Positions 35,698 to 47,868 of a DNA stretch of 64,000 nucleotides are shown here, one piece after another. How positions within the stretch are numbered: position 1 is the stretch's first letter; every line of letters begins with the position of its first letter. Below the pieces are notes generated by a model. That model saw only the letters and a program-made list of their open reading frames with translations. It had not been told where the DNA came from and did not search any database. Source of the DNA: Bursaphelenchus xylophilus (lineage: Eukaryota > Nematoda > Chromadorea > Rhabditida > Aphelenchoididae); the NCBI GenBank assembly GCA_904066235.2, contig CAJFCV020000004.1, forward strand, positions 5,642,001-5,706,000, given 5' to 3'. The position numbers were made by a program, and so were the translations under genes.

Positions 35698-37268
35698 ACA
35701 TACAGTAGTTGACAGCGAATTGTCAATTTTTTTATTTCGTGTGTAACTTCACTCAGACTCAACAGAATTTGATGAGACCAAGAGCGTTTAAGAGGCTGGG
35801 AGACACGCTTCAACCTTATGAAATTGTCTTATTTCATATCGGCCACAGGCGTGGTAAAAATTTCAAAACAAATTTTTTTGGGGGACAACGAATTGTCAAT
35901 TTTTACATTTTGAGGCATAAGATCTCAATAAACCAGCATATAAAGACTAGAATGGAGAGTAATCAGTTGCCAGCAATCATAGAACAGCATACAACGGGTT
36001 TCAGCCATTAGTATAATCTCCTTCGCTTTCTATAGGTCGGGCACTTGGGGGTGGACCATGTACAATATAATGTCAGCTTAGGGGTCTCAAAGGCCGAAAT
36101 TATTTGATATTATGGTTTTTAATGGAAGAGTATTGCTTATGTGTAAGAAAATTGCACCAGATTACAACTTGGAGGAGCTAAGGGTCAAGCATTCGTCAGA
36201 TAATATTATTTATGGTCATCTAAACCCTGTGTTACTCCCAAAAATCGATAATTTTCTTGCCGACAGGGGGCATAGGTTCATTTAAACTTTCTTTACGGCC
36301 AAGCTGACGACATTCTACAAATTATTTCATTACCTGTCTCGACGCCCTGAAATTTCCGGGTGAGATTCTGACGGTCCAATTAATTCTTGTGCCACACTAG
36401 GGTGGTGAGTATATTAATCATTTTATTGCGCGTCTTCTGCGTTTTTAAACGTTAAAACTAATATTTTTAATGCTTGTAAAAATCTCTAATATGCTAATAA
36501 AATATCTTGGAAGTTGCAGGCTTGAAGAAATAAGAATTTTTCTGGGTGTTACAAACCCGACGTGAAAATTCATGTAAATCCAAATATTTCCCTCTGCATA
36601 CCTCTTCCATGAGTGCCGGTACTGGCATGTGAAAGGCACTGAATATTTGTCTTTTAGTGTAGTTTGCTTTCAAATATAGAAGGTTTCTCCAACGATCTTC
36701 ATGCGCGACATTTTTTGATTTTTGATACTCTGACCAACAGTATGAAAGGCCATGATTAACATATTCGAGGTAACAAGGCGCAAGTGTAACCCGTTAGGTG
36801 TAATTTTTTGACTTGCCCTAGCGTAGTAAGATGTAACCGCCCATAAAAAACCGGAATATAAGATAATTTCGGCCTAGGAAGCCCCCAGGCTGACATTATA
36901 TTGTACATGGTCCACCCCCAAGTGCCCGACCTATAGAAAGCGAAGGAGATTATACTAATGGCTGAAACCCGTTGTATGCTGTTCTATGATTGCTGGCAAC
37001 TGATTACTCTCCATTCTAGCCTTTATATGCTGGTTTATTGAGATCTTATGCCTCAAAATGTAAAAATTGACAATTCGTTGTCCCCCAAAAAAATTTGTTT
37101 TGACATTTTTAACACGCCTGTGGCCGATATAAAATAAAACAATTTCATAAGGTTGAAGCGTGTCTCCCAGCCTCTTAAACGCTCTTGGTCTCATCAAATT
37201 CTGTTGAGTCTGAGTGAAGTTACACACGAAATAAAAAAATTGACAATTCGCTGTCAACTACTGTATGT
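35698..37268. mobile_element. Non-autonomous DNA transposon with ~420-bp terminal inverted repeats
   Basis: ACATACAGTAGTTGACAGCG at 35698 is inverted at the right end, and the arms stay nearly identical for about 420 bp (35698-36120 and 36845-37268). If TA is the target duplication, the element proper starts CAGTAGTTGACAG, like the CAGT ends of Tc1/Tc3-type elements. Both arms carry the same 100-codon open frame (35709-36011 and its mirror 36955-37257), differing at four positions. A 57-codon frame at 36112 extends into the middle. No transposase catalytic motif is visible, so the element needs a transposase from elsewhere. Confidence 0.88.
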
Positions 37269-39111
37269 GCCACCTCGGGTAACCACACGTTCTCAAATGG
37301 CCCTAAGAAAAATCTTAACGCACTTAACACTCGGCAAACATTAGATGCCGACGAAAAAAGTACAACAAGAAGAACAATGGGGACTTGAGAGGTGGGGGAA
37401 AGGGGCTTCCGGTGCTTCGGCATTTGCATTTTACACACCTGGGCTCACAGAAAGGCCATTGTCTCTAAATTTGCATAATAAAAAGAACCCGATATGAGTC
37501 AGGACACCGAAACATATGAGTCATGGATCTGATACTGCATTATACATCAAACAAATCCACAAGTGATCCCTTTCATATATACCGATATACGAGATTCCAA
37601 GCTCCTGTCTGCCATTGCGCAACACAGAGTTTGAACAAGTGGTGGTCTAACAACGCCCGAAGAGAGCGATTCCCATGAGGAATCAGATCTCCCTTTTCCT
37701 TTAAAGAAGCGCCCTTTATTCGGCCCGACATTATAGTCGGAGATGAAATCGTTGATTATAAGCAGGTAAACAAAAAGAGACCGAGAGCAGAAGGACTGAG
37801 CCCGATGAAGATAGTCTCGAGGGACTCAAGATATTACAGTACCCTTTAGAAATATATTTTTTCAGCCCATATTTACACTCCCGACCTCTTGGGTTATAAT
37901 AAAATACGGATGTTTAAGGCTTAATGAAGCTAAGCGCTTTATTAATACTCCCGAGTCAATGAAGACAAACATTCTTTTACATAAAATATTGAATAACGAA
38001 TCCCAATAACTTTTCCAGCAAGACGATTTTTTAGAGCAATTAGCTAAACTAATTGACTGGAGAAGGTCGTTGCAAACACTTTCTCCGAAGCTCGTGAGGT
38101 CTCAAAAAGTGGAGGTTGACAGTAATTGGAAGGCCATTACTCACTCCACGAACATTTCATTTTAGCGCATCCCACAAATCAGTCCCTGCCACAAAACTTT
38201 AGATCCTCGCACGAAGATGTTGCAGGATACAGTAATCCACTGAGCTGAGATGATGTCATCCCAAATGAAGATTCCGATTTTATAATAAAAATACCGGCAT
38301 ATAACGGACCAGGTGTGTTTGAATAACGGATCGGGAAGATTAGGGGGATAAATAACTATAAAAGTCAGCAACAGGGATCTTCAAAGGTCCAATTAAGTAA
38401 ACAGTTGAGAGTCATAAAAGGCACCGCTCTCGACAAAAAACAAAATTGGATTGCGCAATGAAAAGGGCAAAAACACTTGACCGGGCGATCTTCGACTGGA
38501 TGAGGCTAATTGGGAAGGTAAACGCTCTTTGAAAATTGAGATGCCGAATGTTACAGTAATCTAATGCAAACATATTACTGGTATCTTGACTACCATAATT
38601 CCGATGCGTGCTTTACTCATCAGTAATGATTCTCTGACAGTATTTGGCTGTAATCGTACTGAAAACACAATCAGATCTCCGTTTACAACTCGGTTGAGTT
38701 CCCATGCCCTCCAATTTAATGAGGTTTGATGTGTTCCCATACCACATTTTACCACCCTCCTTTTCGTGAACGCATTTTCTCAGCAAAGAGATGCAGGTGC
38801 GCGGGAAATGATGGAATCGAAATGGTCTGTTTGTAAACGGAATATCAACAAATCCGGGGATATTAAACAACGAATATCAACAATAAATAATAAATCTCCA
38901 CCCATCAAATCCCAATCCTGTCCCACTGCGAGAATTTGCATAAAGACTCTCGAGATTCGCAGCTGGGCGCTAATTTGTGACGTAACGACGTTAGCAGTCT
39001 TAATGGACATGGACAAGCAACAGACTCCGATTTCATGCTAAGATAATTTATTTGAATAAAAAAATTCACAGAGATCATCTAAAGTATCACAGGCGTTAGA
39101 GGGACTTCGAA
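37269..39111. other. Non-coding region left of rabenosyn-5
   Basis: No exon structure could be assembled. Repeated short motifs include TACAGTAATC at about 38230 and 38552 (also at about 31633) and CAGGTG/CACCTG at about 37437, 38310 and 38793. Short ORFs up to 91 codons show no motif. It may be distal regulatory DNA. Confidence 0.3.
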
Positions 39112-41107
39112 TTATTCCACCCGAGGAGTGACCAAGTTCAGGTTTTTGAGCTCTTCTTCCAGGTCGAGTAAGTTCTTCTCCAGCATTTCCACCTCTTCGA
39201 GACGACCGGCTTGAGCAGCTTGTCTAAGGTATCTAAAAATAAACCGGCCACGTTATATTCAAACAATAATAAAACATACCCTTTAATTATAAGATATTGC
39301 TGAGCAACCGGGTGTACATCAGCTGCTTCCTCGTCTTCGAAGAAGGGGTTCTTCTGACTGATATGCTCCATGGGTTCAGGTGTCCAACTATCTTCTGTTC
39401 TGAGGCCACTGAAAGAAACACTAGCCTTGAGATAAGGACGAGGAGCCGTCTCTAAGTGAATTTCCGAGGCTGTTGATCGGGAAAGTTGAGGATTCGACGG
39501 AGACGGCTGAAAATATTATTAATGCGGACTTCAACCGAACAAATCATACTGTTTCCAAAACCATACCTTAATCTGGCGTTTCTCCAACTCCGATTGCTCA
39601 TGAGCCCGTCTCTTGTGTTTCTCATGTAGTTCTTTATATTCATTTTGACTAGGTAGATCTGGCATGTCCATCATCACATCCTAATAGAACAATTTTATTT
39701 AATGTAAGTATACCCACCTGGAGTTGATTCATGGCTAGAAACCTAATATTCTTTTGAACAACCAGCTCACGAGGAGTTGGCGGGATGGGCGCGATTGGAT
39801 CGTTGTTCATCCCCCAAGATTCTAATCGTTCACTAAAGAAAGTCCAATTTATATTATGCATTATTATATTACACTAACCTGAGGTCAATAATTTCTCTTT
39901 GAACACTAATTAATTTCTTTCGCAATTGATTTGCTGAATCCAATGTATATAATCCTTCCCCCAGACTCAATGAATTAGCCATTCTCCTGAATGATGGGGC
40001 CAGATTGCTGATCTGCGTAATTAAAGTGCATAATTTGTCATATAGATCAACGAACACGGGCAAAGCGGCTCCCAAATCCATCCTCCTTTCCCGTTTCGCC
40101 AGGTAATCTTTGCATAATTTGCATATCCTCAAGCTATCTTCGGGCTCATCAGAGACAAACTTCCGTTCATTAATGATGGTGTTTAAAAGTCGTCCAGTCC
40201 TCATCTTAAGTGCTTCGATCTGATCATGACTGACGGAAGAGCGGCGTTCTTTGTCGATGTCCTCGGTTAGTCCGTTTATGACATCAGCAGCAAAAGCTGG
40301 ATTTGTCAACTTCCCTAAATGACGTAGGTGTATTATAAACAACAACATTTTTTATTATAACTTTTTGGTTGCTATAACAACACAAATTGGGTTTGACATT
40401 TACACAGAAATGCTGCGACGCAAACCTACTGGCAGAAAAGAAGGACAAGAACTGAGAGCAATTCCCACATATAATCTTTCCACATAATCTGCAATGATGT
40501 TTCCGTTTTGTAATCGAAAACTTGGCGTTACACAATTTGCAATTGGCGGCATTTGAGTCATCCACCCAAGGAACTGTTTTCTTTTCAAAATCTAAAATAA
40601 AAAGGAAAAATAAACGTAAAAAACACCGATAATGCTGTGTAGTACACCAAAACGACACCTTTTCTGTCATTACTTGACTGATCAAAGGACATAATTAATT
40701 TATCCAGTCGGATAACCAAAGTATTTGTCATTGTTTCTACTTGATCATTATTCTGCTGCCGTATCTCCTTAAATTCATTCGTATATCTTGTCGTCACACC
40801 CAACTTCTGATCATCATCGACCAAAAATCTGGCGTTTATTTCCGAAGGGGCCACAGAATTTATAGAGTTTGATATGGGAATACTTTTGGCAAATTCCAGT
40901 TCATTTATCCTTTGTTTCGCTTTCCCAAACACATCTACAATCAATAAAAATAAAAACAAGTGAAAAAGACTCACTTTTCACATAGATTAAGGGATCGCCT
41001 CCTTCCGAATGCTGCTCATCTACGTGTTTGTGAAGGGTTTCAGAGTCGCTGAAATCCCCGAAGCAAAATGGACATATGAAACCTTGACGTATTTGATCTG
41101 CGTCCAT
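39112..41107 (-). CDS. rabs-5: Rabenosyn-5 (FYVE-domain endosomal Rab effector)
   Basis: Rabenosyn-5 binds PI3P and Rab5/Rab4 on early endosomes and works with VPS45 in fusion and recycling. The start at 41107 gives MDADQIRQGFICPFC, matching the family N-terminus; an in-frame ATG at 41143 is possible. An N-terminal C2H2 finger (CPFCFGDFSDSETLHKHVDE...H) is followed by the FYVE domain at about 40400-40560 with KHHCRLCGKIICGNC. A helical middle region follows (MDLGAALPVFVDLYDKL). The C-terminus has KNPFFEDEE (an NPF motif for EHD proteins) and a Rab-binding helical hairpin (EEVEMLEKNLLDLEEELKNL). Introns are mostly under 60 nt. Confidence 0.9.
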
Positions 41108-41262
41108 CAAGTTCCCGGTTTCATATCGGATAAAATATAACATTTTTTACAATTATTTTTATGAGTCTCACCGCAAATAATTGAAATCAAAATTGTTGGC
41201 ATTCTGATTCAATTGAAAAAAACAATTATTTTCTAGACTTACAAAGTCTCCAAAAACTTAAC

Positions 41263-42011
41263 ATGATCTCTAGAATAGTTTATTTACGGTCATCTGTTTT
41301 CAATGTTGCTTCACGATGCAGTTTATATTGTAGTAGGCTTCGGCTAGATCACAAACATGACCATTCTCACTTGACGCAAGAACAGAAGAAGGAATTTGAA
41401 CGGAGAGTTCAAGAACAAATCAACCAAAGGGAAGAGCAAAAACAGAAAAAGCAGAAAGTGGTCCTCGGTGTAGGTATCCTGAGCTCATTCATGGGAAGCG
41501 TGGGTATTTGTTTATGGCAGCGTAGAAACGAATGTAGGAAAGAAAATGAAAAACGTCCTCCGATTGAGCTGGAGCAGTTCTTGAACGAATATGTTAAAAC
41601 AGGAAAGGTACGTTTTCTGTGTTCTCTAAAATTTGATAAAATTTAGGTGTCCGCTATGGTAATACATCCACATTTTGAAGTGATCGATGTATTTCTAACA
41701 AAGGATAAGGCAGATGACTTCCAAGCACAAGCGAAGAAATTCCTAAGTACGGTAAGTGTGTTATGCTATTAAATCCTTGTATTTAGTTCTCGTCCGGTCC
41801 CGAAAGATACGCAAAAGATCCAGATCTCCGAGTCTCCTTTAAATGTGACGAAAAGCAACTTGAAACCGCGATATCGGAAGCTCAGCAGGCCTTTAGTGGA
41901 ACATCCGAGATCAAAGTTGAACTGAACTCGTTCCCGGGACCCAAAGAAATTGGATTCATTGTGCTGTCATCAGTTATCGCCATCGTTCTTGTTGGTTCCT
42001 TTAATCTTTAG
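41263..42011 (+). CDS. Two-pass mitochondrial protein like the m-AAA protease intermembrane-space domain, without AAA or protease domains
   Basis: Exons 41263-41607, 41647-41751 and 41787-42011 give 224 residues. The N-terminus is basic and Ser-rich (MISRIVYLRSSVFNVASRCS), like a mitochondrial presequence. A charged helix precedes TM1 (VVLGVGILSSFMGSVGICLW). The soluble part has EQFLNEYVKTGKVSAMVIHP and VIDVFLTK, then FKCDEKQLETAISEAQQAF and VELNSFPG, and then TM2 (EIGFIVLSSVIAIVLVGSF). Order and spacing follow the FtsH-extracellular domain of paraplegin/AFG3L2 (F.N..L..G.V....V......V.V ... FE..L...). The frame ends just after TM2, where AAA proteases continue. The stop is followed by non-coding sequence, so this is a stand-alone form and not an assembly break. 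Confidence 0.65.
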
Positions 42012-42080
42012 GTTTACATCCTACAGTTGCTGATAAATTCTTTAGACTTCTATGGCTATGATAAGTAAAAATAGTATTTC

Positions 42081-42404
42081 TCTATTAGGGTTGTTAAGTC
42101 GCGTCGTTAACTTGAAGTCACGTTGTCAAATTGCCGTTATCATGCAAAATTTTTCTATCATTTTGATTGTCATATTGAACGTCTTTTGAAAAAAAATTTT
42201 GTGGATTTTTGCTAAAAAATCGTAAGAATTAAAAACTTTTAGGAACTAAATTGCCCCTTGTCAAAACGCTCGATGAAATAAGCAGTAAAACTAGTTACGA
42301 CTAATATTAACGGTATTCATCATAGTCTATCTTAAACTCGCGCGTTAAATCTACGAAAATTTGACGTCATTTTGAAAAATTTCAAATTAATACCCTATTT
42401 TCTA
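42081..42404. repeat. Dispersed repeat, GGTTGTTAA family, copy 1
   Basis: Begins TAGGGTTGTTAAGT and ends AAATTAATACCCTA, an imperfect terminal inverted repeat. The interior (TAGGAACTAAATTGCCCCTT, ATGAAATAA, CAGTAAAAC, ACGGTATTCATC) recurs in the same order at 60697-61033. A fragment lies at about 54383-54462. It is in the 3' flank of the mitochondrial protein gene. Confidence 0.75.
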
Positions 42405-43002
42405 TAAAGCTCTATAAATCTAGCTAGATCTAGCAGTAGTATATAATAGGCGTTTCTGGCTAACCTAAAATTTTCCCCCACCACCCGTCGATTCCACATC
42501 TCAATAAATCAACTACAAACAGTTAAAAAGCATACATTTTCACAAAAATATTCTATAAAATCAATATCTTAAATTATCCACCCCAGATATGGGGCAACCC
42601 AAACTCCCCCGCCACTCTCCATCAATTTTTACCCTTCAAATCGTCAAAATTACCCAAATTATCGAATCAGACAATTTTCAAAAAAACCTGGGACACCCCC
42701 AAAAAAACTTTTTATTATTCGTTTAAAGAGTAAACGTCGAATAATTTGATGTTTTTACGCACATTGGAGACATATTCCTTGAGATCATTCGTCTTTTGAG
42801 GTTTGTCGAAAACTAAAAGACTCTTGTCGAAAGCCTAAAACGAAAAAAATAAAATGAGTAAGTTTCGAGATAGAAAATCTCTTCATTTTACGCAATATTT
42901 CTCCTTTCGTCGCAAAAAAGATTTTGGCCGGGTCTTAACCATGAACAATATCATCAACCTTGACCGATGCCTGAGCTTAAAAATGAGGATTTATATAATT
43001 CC
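42405..43002. other. AT-rich intergenic stretch
   Basis: Non-coding between the GGTTGTTAA repeat and the TMEM26 stop. C-rich runs (CCCCCACCACCC, CACCCC) are noted but nothing assignable. Confidence 0.3.
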
Positions 43003-44476
43003 TTAGTCAATGTATTTATCAAAAGCAGATGTCGGGCGCTTCTCACTAGTCCCGTCGTCTGATCGGAGCACTTTCACGTTGATGTGATGGACATGAGGGG
43101 CAGTGGATGCCCGTCTATTGACAGACTTTAATTTTTCAGTCGAACCGCTTTCGGAGGGTACACTTTTCCTGGATTTTGTTCTTCGATCGCTTTTCTTTTT
43201 CTCATCTCCGGCCGTAGATGGTTGTTGTGGGGATGGGAGATCGCTGTTGTTCTTAGTCAGGGTGGGACGTCTCATTTGTTCCATCACAAGTGACGCACGG
43301 GACTCTGTTCGAGGATGTAAATAACGATCATTGAAGATAATAACAGCTCGGTAAAACTGCAGAGCGATGATTAATGCATTCTTAGAGAGAAAAAAAATCA
43401 TCGTGTAGGTGATCAGTTTGTATTGAAGAATAAGATATACACGGACAAGGAAGAATGGTATGTCTTGCAAACAACTGGCTACAATGATTGCCCAGATATC
43501 AACGTCGTATAGGATCTGGAAGGGAGATTAGAGGTTCTGGAAGAAAAGGAACCTACTTGTGACATGGTCCTGGATTTAGTGGTAATGGCGGTGTCATCGG
43601 TAATCGCCACTCTCATCTTGCGAGCACGGCTAACAGTCAAAATGAAAGGGAATTGCAACAGAGAGAGCTTAAATTATTACAGTACCAATGTTTTCTTTTG
43701 GAATTAATTGACTTACTGTCCAAGCGGAGAGAACCAGCTTCTGAAGATTCAAGTTAAAGTAAACAGTCCTTTCTTTGAAAACATCAAAGAATTCCACAAT
43801 ATCAGACGAGATCGCCTACAAATACTTTAATAATAGACTGTTCCTTACAAGGTAGGCCAGCAAAATCTGTGACAATTGTTCTCTACTTATGTCTCCCTTA
43901 GGCAGCAACCATCTTCCTACTATTAGTACGACCAGTAAGAGCTGTTCTAAGATCTGATATTCAAACATCTTATCTAGTTTTTGGTCTATAATTGTAGTAA
44001 TTACATTTGTATGAAACTTTGTTGATTTGTGGCCTACCATTTGTTTGCCTCCATTGACAAAGTTTGGTTTCGAGTAGCCATATCGGAGGGGCCGTTGCAA
44101 GAATGTAGAGTAAGATGCTTGGAGAGAACCACTTTCTCTCATCCCCCACCCTCATCAGTATAGTATGTCCGCCCTCCACTACAATACTGACTGATATCAG
44201 AGCAAATCCCCATATCGAATTTTCCCCTTGAACATTAACAGCAGCCCAGATGGTTGCTACAGAATGGAATATAAATAGAGCCCTGGCTGACAAGGCCCGA
44301 ATTATGTTGATCAAAATGCCACTCCCCGAAGTTGGTCCTCTGATCGCCTTAGCGGCCGCTCGATCTCTGGCGATGGCCGCGGCTTCAGACTGCTCAGCTG
44401 ATGGCCTCAAAGAATGTCGCTTCTGTGCCGAGCCCCCCTTATTGTGCTTATTGGAGGACTTGTTGTCAGAGACCAT
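43003..44476 (-). CDS. TMEM26: TMEM26-like multipass membrane protein
   Basis: The start at 44476 gives a hydrophilic N-terminus (MVSDNKSSNKHNKGGSAQKR). Hydrophobic segments follow. Family landmarks in order: RALFIFHSVATIWAAVNV, RKWFSPSILLYILATAPPIW, LLLVVLIVGRWLLPKGDISR with EQLSQILLAYL, DIVEFFDVF, LSAWTFPF, LQDIPFFLVRVYLILQYKLI and FFLSKNALIIALQFYRAV. These match vertebrate TMEM26, whose molecular function is unknown. The C-terminal tail is long, Ser/Lys-rich and basic (KKKSDRRTKSRKSVPS). Confidence 0.88.
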
Positions 44477-45960
44477 CTTCTCAGCCCAGAAGTACTTAAA
44501 GAGGAATTAAGTGAGTTACTGTGGAAGTTAAGCATGCTATGGTAATACCATAAAGACTACTTACCATGGTTGGTGACTTGTCTGTTGACCCGCAGTGAAT
44601 TGCCTAAGTAAGAATCCTTCCGAGCAAAAAGTTTCTCAGCTCGGAAAACGCCGATTTAAAACCCTGAGGGGCCAACGGCCTTAAAGCGGCACTGTTGAAC
44701 AAAAATAAATCCCCTAAGGGCCAATCGAATGATGGTCTTGTCAATCTCTTCAAATGGCCTTATATGTTGGCAGTAGTATACAGGGTGTTTCAAGAAATTT
44801 GGAACAAATGATTTGCTTATATCTTTGTGTTCTTTGCAGCTATCAACGAATTTCTTTTTGCTTCTAAAAATTGACAGCGTGCGTTTTTAGAATCTCAAAA
44901 AAAATTTTTTTTCCGTCGGCGGAGGGCCCATTTCTCGGCGGAGAAAATTAGGGCCTTTTTTAAAAATCACAGCGTATTACGCGGCGGAAACGCCGTTGCA
45001 ACGGCTGAAATCAAGTTTACGTAATACCTCCATCGATTTTACGGTATGCTTTTTTTGCGTTTTCGATTTTACGCACTTCCGCGGATGCGCGGCGGAGACC
45101 TCAGATTTCGGTGGACGTTGTTTTGGGCCTTTGGTTTTTGCAATTCATGTTGTAAAAGGAGGTTTGGGTGATTTTTTGTTGTCATCCGATGCACAGATGG
45201 CAAAAATTTCGTGCTTTTTATCCCCGGCGGAGGAGTCGGCGGAGGCTTTATCAAAGGGTAAAAAAAACTCCGCCGATTTGTCCGCCGGACCAAAAAAATC
45301 AAAAATCTTTGAAAGACAATGCTGCTCTGATGGATTCTTGTAGCTGAGATTTTTCCCGGACTCGTAAGACTGCTTTGACCCTTTGATGACATCTGCAGAT
45401 CTGGGAAAGATTTCTTTTTTTGGCGAGTGAAGTCACGGTCCCATCACGAAAACAACCAGAAAAAATTATTTTGGAAATGAGGATTCTTTCTGCTGAAATT
45501 TTCTATCGCGACATGTCGGGTCACACAAGTGCGTCAATCTCGCATTGTTAGTTTAGAGGCATTTTCGTGGCTTCATGGAAATTGGGCAGAGTGAAATTCG
45601 GCTGAATTCAAGGAAGGACACGCATGTGTGCACGCATGTCACGGAAATAGAGACACAAGAAATCTGTCGAACTTCCTTCTGTCCAATTTCTTCCAGTCGA
45701 GTCTCACCCTGTCCAATTTCTTCAAATTTCCATGAAGCCATTTGGGAATGACAAATTCCATGTCAAATGGAATTTGTTATTTCCCAAAAAATGAAACTTT
45801 TGTTTAAAAAAAATCTGTCAAATTACCAACCCTAGTAATAAACTACAGTTAATAATCTATTCTTATAGAAACGCTTGAAGTTGTTAATGTTATTGTTTTT
45901 CATAATATCTTCGGTCGTGCTTCATTGTGTTTTCCTTATACTCAGTTTTTAGGTAACAAA
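44477..45960. other. Intergenic region with GC-rich repeat debris
   Basis: A stretch at about 44780-45340 starts TACAGGGTGTTTCAAGAAA, a mariner-type end with no partner found. It contains many TCCGCCG/CGGCGGA blocks on both strands, forming an irregular GC-rich repeat. 45557-45742 is a separate inverted-repeat element, and a possible GGTTG-type end (ACCAACCCTA) is at about 45824. No gene is supported. Confidence 0.45.
45557..45742. repeat. Inverted-repeat element ending TGGCTTCATGGAAATT
   Basis: TGGCTTCATGGAAATTGG at the left returns inverted as AAATTTCCATGAAGCCA at the right. Inner repeats of CTGTCCAATTTCTT and its complement lie inside. The intron repeat at about 53325-53495 shares CTGTCCAATTT and ends CCACGAAGCC, so it is a relative. 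Confidence 0.7.
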
Positions 45961-47734
45961 ATGGCTAAAGGAAACAAGTTCCAAAAGAAACCAGAAGCGT
46001 CTGCTCAAAGAAAGGGCCCCGGCGTTCAGAAGAACAAAAATTTTAATAAGAAAGGTATACATTTACTTGAAATTAATTTATCCAATTTTTAGGTGGAAAG
46101 GATAATGAGAGCTTTGACAAGACTCAGAATGGCAAAAATCAACAACAGCAGAAGAAAGGAGGCGTACAAAAACCATTTGAAAATAAGAAAAAGCAGCAAG
46201 AAGAAGGTGTGGAGCCTCAACCTCTAGTGAAGGGACGTCAACAAAAACCGCAGAATGCAAAGAATCAGACTGCTCAGAAAAAGGTGGAAGTGCCTAAGAA
46301 TGTAAAACAAGAAGTTCATAAGAATTTGAAAGAAGCGAAAAACCAAAGCCAACCCAAACAGAAGGAACCTCCCAAGCCTACAAAAGTTGCGCCTGGAAAG
46401 AAGGAGAAATTTGAAATCAAGGCCCAGAAGTTCAACCCGAAGATGAACGTGGCACAGACTAAGGTAGTTAAATTGTACATATATTATTCTTCGTGTTTTC
46501 AGTAAGGTGTTATTGAAAAAATTTTAGAAGGGAAAGAGGGTAGAGGAATCTTCGGATGAGGAACTAAGCGATGAAGAGTTGGAATTTGAAGATGCTGAAG
46601 GTGAAGATGGTTATGAGTTTGAGGATTTGGAAGACGAAGAGTTGGAGATTGAAGAACAGCAATCCGATGAAGAGGAAATTCCAAAAGTAGAAATAAAAAA
46701 TGGAAAGAAAGAAGCCGAATCCAAAGCTCAGAAGGAGAACAAGAAACCCGAACCTAAAGCCAAGGAGGCCAACGCTAAGGCCCAAAAGAGACCGGCTGCA
46801 GAATCGAATCAAGCTGTATCCAAGAAACCCAGAACCGAAGACTCGGCAATTTTAGCCGAAGAAGAACGAAGAAGAGCCGAGCGAGATTCCAGAGGAATTG
46901 TTATTATTTTGGATGGTAAACAAAAGACAGCCTCCGAGTCTATGCTCAGATCTCTTCATCCTGATATAATTAATGTGACCAAGACAGGAAAGGCTGCTTT
47001 TCTACATTTTGTATCCGAAGTGGCTGCAGAAAAGGCTTTCAAGGCCATTCAACAACTTAGACTTCTGAAGAAACCTATTAAGGTTGATTATCTTGGAGTT
47101 AAAAGCAAGAGATCTCATAAAGAGAGAGACCGTGAGTTGCAGTTGTTGTTAAAAAATGTGTTATTTTTAGATAAACAAGGGGTGTTGGAACCAACTAAGA
47201 TTTATATAACCCACTTGCCCACAGACATAAGCAAAGAGAAGATTCAAGTGATTTTTCCAAAAGCAACAGGCATTTTTACCAACTTTAAGAAGTAAGATAC
47301 TTCTTATAATCTATGTTTCCTGTATTTAGACGAGCTGTATTCGTTGATTTCGAGAATGAAGCTGACGCCAAGGAGGCCTTTGATAAAGGGAAGAATCTCA
47401 AAATTGGAGGAGCATTTGTTCTGGTTACTTATAAGAGAACTAGTAAGTTCATCGTCTTTATATTCTTACTTCGATTTTAGTTGTAAGGGATGAAGAAGCC
47501 GTTGTGGAGCCGAAGAAAATTGAGAAGCAGCAGACAAAGAGTGAGAAGAAAGCCGAACTAACGGAAATTCAGAGGAAAAAGGAAGAAGAGAACATAAAGA
47601 AAAAGTCTCCCGTGGTCGAAGAAGTCGATACCGAGTCTGATTTGGATGATGAAGAAGCAGAAGACGAGGAAATGGACTTTGAAGACCTTGAGTTTGCTGA
47701 GGAGGAAGATGAGGACGAAGATGATGAGGAGTAA
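45961..47734 (+). CDS. Nucleolin-like protein with two RRMs
   Basis: The start at 45961 gives MAKGNKFQKK and a long Lys/Gln-rich basic region. Acidic stretches follow (EESSDEELSDEELEFEDAEG). Two RNA-recognition motifs come next: RRM1 with GIVIILDGK, GKAAFLHFVSEVAAEKAF; RRM2 with TKIYITHLPTDISKEKIQ and RAVFVDFENEADAKEAF. The C-terminus is very acidic (EEEDEDEDDEE). Alternating Lys-rich and acidic tracts plus paired RRMs match nucleolin-type nucleolar proteins involved in pre-rRNA processing. No RGG tail is present. Orthology to a named gene is not claimed. Confidence 0.75.
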
Positions 47735-47868
47735 ACGGAAACGGTCCGGTCTTGTTCACTAATCGTTTATTGTTGTCTTGTTACTTGTTACCAATTGCTG
47801 TTTGAATGTTATGTTTTATTAATAAATTCAAATATTGAGATCATTCGTTGTAGCAGTGCATGTAGACA

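Noticed and set aside
35709..36011. 100-codon ORF in the transposon arm, with an identical-looking partner at 36955-37257
   Set aside because: It exists because the arms are inverted copies; all four differences change the amino acid and no domain is seen, so I do not call it a gene.
36112..36285. 57-codon ORF inside the long-TIR transposon
   Set aside because: Too short and without DDE/DDD residues; not a transposase.
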